Source of the DNA: JAHJRJ01 sp037443685
GTDB taxonomy: Bacteria; Bacteroidota; Ignavibacteria; UBA10030; BY39
NCBI GenBank assembly: GCA_037443685.1
Contig: JBBINX010000007.1
Coordinates: 1 to 54,813, forward strand
Direction: 5' to 3'
Length of the DNA stretch: 54,813 bases
The translations under genes were made by a program, and so were the position numbers. The notes under the pieces are model-generated. The model was not told the DNA's origin, ran no database searches, and saw only the letters and a program-made list of their open reading frames with translations. Each line of letters begins with the position of its first letter. The stretch's first letter is position 1. Below, piece after piece: positions 44,824-52,590 of this stretch.

Positions 44824-45300
44824 TTATTTTGCATATTTACGTTTAATGTCACGTTCAACATCACGCTTCGCAATTGCCTCACGTTTATCGAATGTTTTTT
44901 TTCCGCGTGTAACCGCTAACTCAATTTTTACAATATTTTCTTTTAAATAAACCTTTATCGGAATAAGCGTTACGCCTGGTTCTTGAGTCTTTCCCGATAA
45001 TCTTCTTATCTCTTTTCTGTGAAGAAGCAGCTTCCTGTCGCGTCGTGGGTCGTGATTATTTATACTCCCTTGGTCGAACGGGCTTATGTGCATGTTTAAA
45101 AGCCATACTTCACTATTTTTAATAATCGCGTAGCTATCTTGTAAGCTTGCATTTCCTAGTCGTATCGATTTAACCTCAGTTCCTTTTAAAGCAACCCCAA
45201 CTTCGTGAGTTTCTAATATTTGAAAATCGTGGGTCGCTTTTCTGTTTGTTATCAGAATTCTTTCAACATTTTTACCGCTCTTAGCGCCGGGATTATTCAT
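44824..45300 (-). CDS. smpB: SsrA-binding protein SmpB
   Basis: About 158 residues with the SmpB core NRKATHDFQILETHEVGVALKGTEVKSIR, split here as the N-terminal beta barrel, then HISPFDQG, and the basic tail AIAKRDVERDIKRKYAK. SmpB brings tmRNA to stalled ribosomes. I choose ATG 45300 because it gives the usual family length; the frame stays open to a TTG at 45354, and no start has a clear Shine-Dalgarno. No tmRNA gene is visible nearby. It heads the smpB-tyrS-pdaD unit. Confidence 0.93.
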   Translation of the reverse strand: MNNPGAKSGKNVERILITNRKATHDFQILETHEVGVALKGTEVKSIRLGNASLQDSYAIIKNSEVWLLNMHISPFDQGSINNHDPRRDRKLLLHRKEIRRLSGKTQEPGVTLIPIKVYLKENIVKIELAVTRGKKTFDKREAIAKRDVERDIKRKYAK

Positions 45301-45444
45301 CGTGTCATTTATCTTTTCGGTGGTTATTATAACCATTTTGCCAAATAAAATCAATCAAATTTATAATTTTTTATTTGAGTGGTTTTTTGTATATTCTTTT
45401 GCATCAATAAAAACATAGGATAACAATAATAAATAGAGGATAAA

Positions 45445-46500
45445 ATGAATATAAGAGATATTGAAAAATTTTTAGGTGGAGAAGCCAACGATCTGCTGAA
45501 TCACAAATGCGGAACTGTGCCGAAAGAAAATCTGCACTTGCCGTGTCCTGATTTTGTTGATAAAATTTTTGAACAGTCCGACCGCCCTATTCCTGTGTTA
45601 AAAAGCTTACAAACATTATTCAATCACGGGCGATTAGCTGGAACCGGATACCTCTCAATTTTACCGGTTGATCAGGGAATCGAACATACTGCGGGTGCGT
45701 CGTTTGCTCCAAACCCAATTTACTTTGATCCAGAAAGCATAGTTAAACTTGGAGTAGAAGGCGGCTGCAACGCTGTAGCTTCTACACTCGGTGTATTGGG
45801 TGCTGTGGCGCGAAAGTATGCCCATAAAATACCGTTTATCTTGAAATTCAATCATAATGAATTGCTCACTTATCCAACCAAATACGACCAAATAATTTTT
45901 GCAAATATTAGGCAAGCTTACGAGATGGGAGCTGTGGCGGTTGGTGCAACTATTTATTTTGGCTCGACCGAATCAACTCGTCAAATCCAGGAGGTAAGCA
46001 ATATGTTTCATCAAGCGCACGAGATGGGTATGGCAACAATTCTTTGGTGTTATTTGAGGAACCCTGCCTTTCAAACTACAGAGAAAGATTATCACGTTGC
46101 CGCAGATTTAACCGGACAAGCGAATCATTTGGGTGCTACGATAAACGCTGATATCATAAAACAAAAACTTCCAGAAAACAACGGGGGATTTACCACGTTA
46201 AAATTCAGTAAATCGCACAAGAAAATGTACACCGATTTGTGCACAAACCATCCGATTGACCTTACGCGTTATCAAGTCGTAAATAATTATATGGGACGAA
46301 TTGGATTGATTAATTCGGGTGGTGCTTCAGGAGCAAACGATTATGCCGAGGCCGTACGAACTGCCGTTATCAACAAACGTGCAGGTGGTATGGGGCTAAT
46401 CTCAGGAAGGAAGGCATTCCAGCGCCCGATGAATGAAGGGATTCAAATTCTGAATGCGATCCAAGATGTTTATCTCTGCAAAGATGTAACAGTTGCTTGA
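45445..46500 (+). CDS. fbaB: class I fructose-bisphosphate aldolase (DhnA/FbaB type)
   Basis: 351 residues with the archaeal/bacterial-type class I aldolase pattern: ILPVDQGIEHTAGASFAPNP, then KIPFILKFNHNELLTYP, AVAVGATIYFGS and the C-terminal phosphate-binding INSGGASGANDYAEAVRTAV. It interconverts fructose-1,6-bisphosphate with DHAP and glyceraldehyde-3-phosphate through a Schiff-base lysine. Length is normal. It has its own upstream region and an AGAGGA ribosome binding site. Confidence 0.92.
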   Translation: MNIRDIEKFLGGEANDLLNHKCGTVPKENLHLPCPDFVDKIFEQSDRPIPVLKSLQTLFNHGRLAGTGYLSILPVDQGIEHTAGASFAPNPIYFDPESIVKLGVEGGCNAVASTLGVLGAVARKYAHKIPFILKFNHNELLTYPTKYDQIIFANIRQAYEMGAVAVGATIYFGSTESTRQIQEVSNMFHQAHEMGMATILWCYLRNPAFQTTEKDYHVAADLTGQANHLGATINADIIKQKLPENNGGFTTLKFSKSHKKMYTDLCTNHPIDLTRYQVVNNYMGRIGLINSGGASGANDYAEAVRTAVINKRAGGMGLISGRKAFQRPMNEGIQILNAIQDVYLCKDVTVA

Positions 46501-46601
46501 TTAGTCCAAACTGTCAGCTTAACCTTTTTGTTAATTATTGTTCATCTCAGAGTCTTTAACAAATTCTTCGCGGCATTTGCGGTAAAAAATTTTTTAGTAA
46601 A

Positions 46602-49037
46602 ATGACAAAATCAATAAAAATCTCTATCGGAATTATCGCAAGTTTACTAATAATTCTCATCGCATTATTTTTTTTCTTCCGTTATTTAGTTGTTAAATCT
46701 TTTCCGGAATACGATAGAACAATTTCGGTAAAAGGGCTGCAAAACACCGTGAAGATATATCGGGATGAGTTTGGAGTTCCGCACATTTTTGCAGAGAATG
46801 AACACGACTTGATGTTTGCTGCAGGTTATGTGCACGCGCAAGATCGGCTCTGGCAGATGGATATAACAAGACGCACAGGCGAGGGACGATTATCGGAAGT
46901 TTTAGGTTATACAACGGTTGATTTTGATAAGTTGTTCCGAACGTTGAACATCTCCGATGTCGTTGGCAGGATTTATGAACATATCCAACCCAAAGTCATT
47001 TCGGCTTTGCAAGCTTACGCTGACGGTATTAACGCATACATCAACGACCACAAGGGAAAGTATCCAATAGAATTTGATATGATCGGTTACGAACCCGAAT
47101 TGTGGACAGTAAAACACAGCTTGCTTCTCTCGCGGTTAATGGCTTGGGATTCAAATATAGCGTGGTGGGTCGATTTAGCTATGGGAAAGTTAGCAGAAAA
47201 AGTCGATATTAAAAAATTGAGCGAGATTTTTCCGAATTATCCAGCTTCCGCACCGACAATTATTGAATTACATCATCATTTACAAGGGAAAAAACCGACA
47301 GATAAAAAATTCTCCGCTTCGGTAACTAATTTTATGAATGTCGTTCAATCTTTTAGAAATTATTTTGGAAACGATGGTTCAGCAATTGGAAGTAATTCGT
47401 GGGTTATTGATTCGACTTTATCGGTAAGTGGCAAACCCATTTTAGCAAACGACCCACATTTGAGTTTGCCAGTTCCTTCAAAATGGTACGAGATGCATCT
47501 ATCGGCGCCCGACTGGGACGTTGCGGGTGTCTCACTACCTGGTTCACCTTTTATTATCATCGGAAGTAACAATCGGATAGCGTGGGGACTAACAAACGGA
47601 ATGATTGACGAAACCGATTTCTATATCGAAAAAATAGATTCTATAAAATCGACTAATTATATCTGCGAAAATAAATCCATACCTATCGCTGTAAGTGAAG
47701 AAACCATCTACATAGGAAAAGACGACAGCGTAGTAATAAATGTTCGCCGAACACACCACGGTCCGATAATCAGCGACATTCATTCTGTTACAAATAATTC
47801 TGCAACAGATGCGAACCAGGGAACTGTATCTATGAGATGGGTTGGGTTTGAAGTTAGCTCGGAACCCTCTGCATTGTATTTAATTAACAAATCACAAAAC
47901 GCGGAGGATTTTGAACGCGGTATCAAAGAGTTCGCTGTTCCGGGACAGAATGTAGTTTATGCAGATGTTGACGGAAATATCGGATATTGGACGGCGGCAA
48001 AAATACCTGTCCGTGGTAAACAGAACCCAACTTTACCACTGCCGGGCTGGTCAACAGAGTTCGAGTGGAAAGGTTTTATCTCGTTTGAAAAACTCCCCAA
48101 ACTTTGGAATCCGAAAGAGGGTTTTATAGCTACAGCAAACAACAAGATTACAGAAAACCAGCCATTCTTTATTTCCAATCTTTACATGCCACCATCCCGC
48201 ATAGAACGGATAAAAGAATTATTAACCAACAACAAAAAATTTTCTGTAGAAGATTTTAAAAATTTTCAATCGGACTATACATCGCCGCACGCTAAAAGTA
48301 TTACGGAAGTATTAATAGAGTCTTGTAAAAATTTTAACGATACAATTACTGCTTTTCAATATTTACAAAACTGGGATTACAAGCACCGTCCCACGGATAT
48401 AGCGTCTGCCATCTTTAACATGTTTTTTGTGAAATTGCTACACAATATTTTCATGGATGAAATGGGAAGCGAGTTGTTGGAAGACTATATATTCTTTTCG
48501 GCGCTTCCAATTATTGCTGTTGACGGGTTGATAAAATCTGCAAATTCAAGCTGGTTTGATGATATTAACACCGAAGAAATTGAAACAAGAGATGATATTT
48601 TCCGAAAAAGTTTTACAGAAGCAATCGACGAACTTGAAAAAAAGTTAGGTCCCGAAATGAAAAATTGGCAATGGGGAAAACTGCACACTGTAACGTTTAC
48701 ACATCCTTTCGGGTCGCGTCCGCCGCTCGATAAAGTTTTTAACATCGGTCCTTTTCCCGTCGGTGGCTCAATGTCAACCATCAATAACGGCGAGTATAAA
48801 TTTAACAAACCGTTTCGCAATCACGTAGGTCCTTCTACCCGGTTAATTATGGACTTATCTCGGTTGTCGGAATATTTTAGTGTTTTACCGACGGGTCAAT
48901 CCGGTCAGCCGCTTCATAAACATTACGACGACCAGACACAATTATGGCTAAACGGTGTTTACAAAACTGTAAAACGTGAAAAGGAATGGATAGAAAATTC
49001 AGCGTGGAATAAACTCGTGTTAGTTCCGCAAAAATAA
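46602..49037 (+). CDS. penicillin acylase family (Ntn-hydrolase) protein
   Basis: 811 residues with an N-terminal hydrophobic segment (~6-28, signal or anchor). The alpha chain holds RDEFGVPHIFAENEHDLMFAAGYVHAQDR, split as the family signature. The predicted autocatalytic cut is G263|S264-N-S-W-V-I, making S264 the N-terminal nucleophile of the beta chain. ILANDPHL and GSNNRIAWGLTN complete the active site. Family members hydrolyse amides such as penicillin G, acyl-homoserine lactones or aculeacin; the natural substrate here is unknown. A sirtuin gene follows after 10 nt. Confidence 0.92.
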   Translation: MTKSIKISIGIIASLLIILIALFFFFRYLVVKSFPEYDRTISVKGLQNTVKIYRDEFGVPHIFAENEHDLMFAAGYVHAQDRLWQMDITRRTGEGRLSEVLGYTTVDFDKLFRTLNISDVVGRIYEHIQPKVISALQAYADGINAYINDHKGKYPIEFDMIGYEPELWTVKHSLLLSRLMAWDSNIAWWVDLAMGKLAEKVDIKKLSEIFPNYPASAPTIIELHHHLQGKKPTDKKFSASVTNFMNVVQSFRNYFGNDGSAIGSNSWVIDSTLSVSGKPILANDPHLSLPVPSKWYEMHLSAPDWDVAGVSLPGSPFIIIGSNNRIAWGLTNGMIDETDFYIEKIDSIKSTNYICENKSIPIAVSEETIYIGKDDSVVINVRRTHHGPIISDIHSVTNNSATDANQGTVSMRWVGFEVSSEPSALYLINKSQNAEDFERGIKEFAVPGQNVVYADVDGNIGYWTAAKIPVRGKQNPTLPLPGWSTEFEWKGFISFEKLPKLWNPKEGFIATANNKITENQPFFISNLYMPPSRIERIKELLTNNKKFSVEDFKNFQSDYTSPHAKSITEVLIESCKNFNDTITAFQYLQNWDYKHRPTDIASAIFNMFFVKLLHNIFMDEMGSELLEDYIFFSALPIIAVDGLIKSANSSWFDDINTEEIETRDDIFRKSFTEAIDELEKKLGPEMKNWQWGKLHTVTFTHPFGSRPPLDKVFNIGPFPVGGSMSTINNGEYKFNKPFRNHVGPSTRLIMDLSRLSEYFSVLPTGQSGQPLHKHYDDQTQLWLNGVYKTVKREKEWIENSAWNKLVLVPQK

Positions 49038-49047
49038 GGAGGTAAAA

Positions 49048-49773
49048 ATGTTTTCAGAAAAATTAATTCAAAAATTAAAGTCAGCTGATTCGGTTGTAGT
49101 ATTAACAGGAGCAGGTATTTCGGCTGAGAGCGGAGTGCCGACGTTCCGAGGAAACGAAGGACTCTGGAAAAAATTCAGACCCGAAGAACTTGCTAACTTC
49201 GATGCTTTTATAAGAAACCCTGAATTAGTTTGGGAATGGTACAAATACCGTAAGCAAATTATTGCAGGAATTAAACCCAACCCCGGTCATTATGCTCTCG
49301 TAGATTTGGAGAAAATTTATAATACATTTACATTAGTTACACAGAATGTTGATAATCTTCATCGCAGGGCAGGGAGTAAAAATGTTTACGAGTTACACGG
49401 TAACATACAGCGCAATTATTGCATCGATTGCAGTAAAGAATATTCAGACGAAATAATTTTTTCCAAAGCGGAGGTTCCACGCTGTGATGTGTGCTTAGGA
49501 TTGATTAGGCCTGGAGTTGTTTGGTTTGGCGAGATGCTTCCCGCAAACGAGTGGAATGCTTCAGAAAAAGCTGCATCGTCTGCCGCTCTCTTTTTTTCTG
49601 TTGGTACTTCCGCAGTTGTTTACCCGGCTGCTTCACTGCCATACATTGCTAAACGGAACGGAGCGTTCGTCGTTGAAGTCAATCCGGAAACTACACCACT
49701 TACCGATATTGCGGATGAATTTTTGATGGGGAAATCTGGCGAAATATTGCCAGCCCTTGTAAATGTTTTTTGA
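49048..49773 (+). CDS. cobB: NAD-dependent protein deacylase, SIR2 family class III
   Basis: 241 residues with VLTGAGISAESGVPTFRG (18-35), TQNVDNLHRRAG (98-109), catalytic H117 in ELHGN, and zinc cysteines C125, C128, C146 and C149. The Y65-x-x-R68 motif (WYKYR) marks class III, SIRT5/CobB-like enzymes able to remove acidic acyl groups such as succinyl. A strong AGGAGG sits between the penicillin acylase stop and this start, so they form an operon. Confidence 0.93.
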   Translation: MFSEKLIQKLKSADSVVVLTGAGISAESGVPTFRGNEGLWKKFRPEELANFDAFIRNPELVWEWYKYRKQIIAGIKPNPGHYALVDLEKIYNTFTLVTQNVDNLHRRAGSKNVYELHGNIQRNYCIDCSKEYSDEIIFSKAEVPRCDVCLGLIRPGVVWFGEMLPANEWNASEKAASSAALFFSVGTSAVVYPAASLPYIAKRNGAFVVEVNPETTPLTDIADEFLMGKSGEILPALVNVF

Positions 49774-50284
49774 GATTTTAGAGGTATCATAAAAAAATAA
49801 TAGAATTCATACTCCAACCAGGGTTAACCCAAAAGTGGTGCTTACTATTTTGTTATTCCCATAAAAGTGGGGATCCAATAAACACTGTAATAAAGTTTTC
49901 AGTTATCCATCACAAAAAAAAATTGTTCTAACAAGTAGTATCACCCCAAACTTGGTGAATGGCGCCAAATGCCCCCCACATATTTCAGCATCCCGTTTGG
50001 AGAATAGCGGAAGTGCTTAAGATAACGACAGTAGTGTGTCTCGCATCGGCAATTTTTACCTGATTTGTAAAATTTATTTAATCAATCAGTATTATTTACC
50101 TACCTAAATCAATTGCCAAATATTCACCTGTTAAAAACAGCCAATTACTTCAAATTTTGAAGGAGTTTCCTTATGGCACAACCATTGCAGTCCATCCAGC
50201 ATAGAAAATAATAAGGAAAACATTAGTAACACAGTAAGTAACAACAAAACAAACACACAACAAACAAATTAAGGAGATTTAAAA
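49774..50284. other. 511-bp regulatory region upstream of the pilin genes
   Basis: No gene is supported. The region holds the palindrome GGGTTAACCC (49821-49830), a direct repeat AAAAGTGG (49831-49838 and 49863-49870), and the imperfect hairpin ATTCCCA/TGGGGAT around 49855-49873. A sigma54 promoter lies at 50174-50189. The 5' leader from ~50200 is A-rich and looks unstructured up to the AAGGAG before the pilin start. Confidence 0.6.
50174..50189 (+). promoter_or_regulatory. sigma54 (RpoN) promoter of the first pilin gene
   Basis: TGGCAC (50174-50179), five nt, then TTGCA (50185-50189). The -24 GG and -12 GC are exactly 12 nt apart, as in the consensus TGGCAC-N5-TTGCW. The predicted start is near 50200, giving an 85-nt leader to the ATG at 50285. 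RpoN and its activator are not in the window. Confidence 0.8.
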
Positions 50285-50665
50285 ATGGGTCAACAACAAC
50301 TTTTATTAATCATCTTGGGCGTTATCATAGTAGGTATTGCTATCGCTGTCGGTATAACAATGTTTTCAGCAGGCAGTGTTCAATCTTCTAAAGATGCTAT
50401 TATTAACGACCTGAATAACCTTGCTGCAAATGCATACCAATATCGTATCCGTCCTGCCTCAATGGGCGGTGGCGCGGGTCAATATACCGGTTATACTATT
50501 CCAACAAAATTACAACTCACCGAAAACGCTACATATACACATGTTGTAGGTGGACCGGATGCAATTACATTTACAGCAACGCACACTGATTATGGAACAG
50601 TACAAGCCACACTCAATGCAACTGGTCAATTGACTGGTTGGGCATACACGGATGAATTCCAATAA
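50285..50665 (+). CDS. type IV pilin-like protein with MGQQQ leader, copy 1 (probable major subunit)
   Basis: 126 residues. The start MGQQQLLLIILGVIIVGIAI is a hydrophobic helix directly after a two-residue leader; if cut after G2 the mature protein starts with Q. There is no GFTLIE motif and no Glu5. The rest (SSKDAIINDLNNLAANAYQYR, a Gly-rich GGGAGQYTGY linker and a beta-rich C-terminus) has normal pilin-like layout. It neighbours GspF/PilC and GspE/PilB genes. The sigma54 promoter and the downstream terminator suggest strong, separate expression. Pilin identity is inferred from context and shape, not from motif identity. Confidence 0.75.
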   Translation: MGQQQLLLIILGVIIVGIAIAVGITMFSAGSVQSSKDAIINDLNNLAANAYQYRIRPASMGGGAGQYTGYTIPTKLQLTENATYTHVVGGPDAITFTATHTDYGTVQATLNATGQLTGWAYTDEFQ

Positions 50666-50694
50666 CCAAATCTACAGAAACTTTTAGTCCGATG

Positions 50695-50745
50695 CGCTGC
50701 CAAATGAAATTTTTTCTAACTACTCCTGTATTTGGCAGCGTTTTA
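50695..50745 (+). terminator. strong intrinsic terminator between the two pilin-like genes
   Basis: CGCTGCCAAAT (50695-50705) and ATTTGGCAGCG (50730-50740) form a perfect 11-bp stem with a 24-nt loop, followed by TTTTATTTTA. Confidence 0.85.
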
Positions 50746-50777
50746 TTTTATGACGCGAATAACAGAAAGGTTTCTTT

Positions 50778-51158
50778 ATGGGTCAACAACAACTAATGTT
50801 ACTCATACTCGGCGTAATCATCGTTGGAATCGCAATTACAGTCGGAATCTATTTGTTTACAGCTACCTCTGTAAGCTCTAATAAAGATGCAATTATAAAC
50901 GATATGATGAACCTCGGGCAGTATGCGTATAGATATCGTTTGAAACCTGAACCTTTAGGCGGCGGTAGCAGGTCGTATCTTAACTTTACCCTACCCGCTA
51001 ATCTTGCAGATAACGACAATGCAACATATACATATGTGGTAGAAGCTAATTCTATTCTATTTACAGCGACTTCCAAATTCGGATACGGAACTATTTCTGT
51101 AGAATTGAATGACATAGGACAACTTGGTACTTATACTTTTACCGATGATTTTATGTAG
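50778..51158 (+). CDS. type IV pilin-like protein with MGQQQ leader, copy 2
   Basis: 126 residues, the same length as copy 1 and clearly paralogous: MGQQQLMLLILGVIIVGIAI start, SNKDAIINDMMNLGQYAYRYR, a Gly-rich GGGSRSYLNF turn and the closing TYTFTDDFM. The helix keeps length and spacing while the C-terminal half has diverged. It lies beyond the terminator, just ahead of the gspF-like gene, so it may be a minor subunit expressed by read-through or with the assembly genes. Confidence 0.73.
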   Translation: MGQQQLMLLILGVIIVGIAITVGIYLFTATSVSSNKDAIINDMMNLGQYAYRYRLKPEPLGGGSRSYLNFTLPANLADNDNATYTYVVEANSILFTATSKFGYGTISVELNDIGQLGTYTFTDDFM

Positions 51159-51209
51159 AGAAATACAAAAAATATTATTATTGGTTATTATTTATAGAGG
51201 ATAAACAAA

Positions 51210-52589
51210 ATGCCAGAATTTCGATTAGAAGGAATATCAACAAACGGAAAAACAGTACAAGGTATTCTCGAAGCTGACAACCCCAGGCTCGCAAAGGAAA
51301 AAGCTAACCAGATGGCTGTGCAGCGGAAGTTTAAAGTTCTAAAGCTGACTATACGGGGTACTTTTCTTTACAAAGTACAGAAGGGGAATGAAAAACCTGT
51401 TACTGGTGAACAAAAAGCTTTTACAAAAGAAGAGGTTCAGGAAGCCCTTTCGAAAATGGGCTTTCGTGTTTTATATGTCCGGAAAAAACTATTCGATTTA
51501 AAACCTAAACCACCTATGTCGGATATTGTAACATTCGTCCGTGTAAGTGCAGACTTGATACGACAAAAATTACCATACAACGAAATTCTGCAATTAATGG
51601 CAAATGATATCGAGAATAAGACACTCAGGGACACGATACGTGAAATAAACACAGAGCTGAAGCAAGGAAAAGACAGCGAAAAAGTTTTTGTAAAACAAGA
51701 ACCAGTATTCGGAAAATTTACTGCTCATATGTTAGGTCTTGCCTCAAAGAGTGGAAATATGGCTGAGATTTATGAAAGCACTGCAAAATTTCTTGAACGC
51801 CAGGCGCAATTTAAGAAAGATTTAAAAAGTGCATTAATTACGCCCATAATTACATTAGTTGCGCTTTTCGGTGCTGTTGTTTATTACATCGGTTGGATTT
51901 TCAAGCCGATGGCTGAGATATTTGCAAAGATGAAAATTGATTTACCTCCGATGACTAAGCATACACTCGATATAAGCTATTTGATACTCGATAACCTGAT
52001 TATTATTTTATTAATAATTTTCGTGCCTACTGTTATCGCAATACGGTTCTTTACTACACCACGTGGAAAGTACGTGCTCAACAAACTCATCTGGAAAATT
52101 CCGGTTATCGGGTCGCTGCTACATAAAACAAACATTGAAATATTCTGCCGTGTATTTTACGCGCTCTATAGCGGTTCAGGTGAAAATATCGATGTTATAA
52201 AAATGGCTGCCGAAGCTTGCGGAAATAAGTATATGGAAGACCAAATTAAAACCGTAGCAATTCCAATGATGGTCGAGAGGGGTGCCGGTATTACCGATGC
52301 TTTCGAGGCAGCGGGTGTTTTTACCAGAACAGCTATTTCACGTTTCCATAGTGGCGCCGAGACCGGAACCGTAAAACATACAGCTCATCAATTGGCTGAA
52401 TATTATGAAAAAGAAACCAGCTATAAAATGCGAAATGCTATCGAATTTATACAGCTCTGGATATCAATGATTATAATGGTAGTGCTAACAGGATTAACAC
52501 TTGTTTCATCCGAAACAGCATTTATAAAACCGAAGCGTCCAGGTATGGGTTTTATCGAAATTCAAAACATCATAAGTTGGTTTACTTAA
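51210..52589 (+). CDS. GspF/PilC-family inner-membrane platform protein
   Basis: 459 residues with two T2SSF domains (about 100-230 and 300-430), three to four membrane helices (near 207-230, 257-280 and 415-435) and the typical RHS...GAETGTVKHTAHQLAEYYEKE segment. It anchors the assembly ATPase and pilin extraction. The N-terminus seems to hold the short GspF-type alpha/beta motif twice (FRLEGISTNGKTVQGILEA, and FTKEEVQEALSKMGFRVLYV). It lies one base ahead of the gspE-like gene. Confidence 0.88.
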   Translation: MPEFRLEGISTNGKTVQGILEADNPRLAKEKANQMAVQRKFKVLKLTIRGTFLYKVQKGNEKPVTGEQKAFTKEEVQEALSKMGFRVLYVRKKLFDLKPKPPMSDIVTFVRVSADLIRQKLPYNEILQLMANDIENKTLRDTIREINTELKQGKDSEKVFVKQEPVFGKFTAHMLGLASKSGNMAEIYESTAKFLERQAQFKKDLKSALITPIITLVALFGAVVYYIGWIFKPMAEIFAKMKIDLPPMTKHTLDISYLILDNLIIILLIIFVPTVIAIRFFTTPRGKYVLNKLIWKIPVIGSLLHKTNIEIFCRVFYALYSGSGENIDVIKMAAEACGNKYMEDQIKTVAIPMMVERGAGITDAFEAAGVFTRTAISRFHSGAETGTVKHTAHQLAEYYEKETSYKMRNAIEFIQLWISMIIMVVLTGLTLVSSETAFIKPKRPGMGFIEIQNIISWFT

Positions 52590-52590
52590 T

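Noticed and set aside
45661..45915. Minus-strand ORF inside the aldolase gene, and similar shadows across other long genes.
   Set aside because: They arise from codon bias of the real genes on the opposite strand.
50173..50211. A 12-codon ORF (MAQPLQSIQHRK) with GGAG upstream, resembling a leader peptide before the pilin gene.
   Set aside because: Its ATG and first codons coincide with the exact sigma54 -24/-12 element, and most of it lies upstream of the predicted transcription start.
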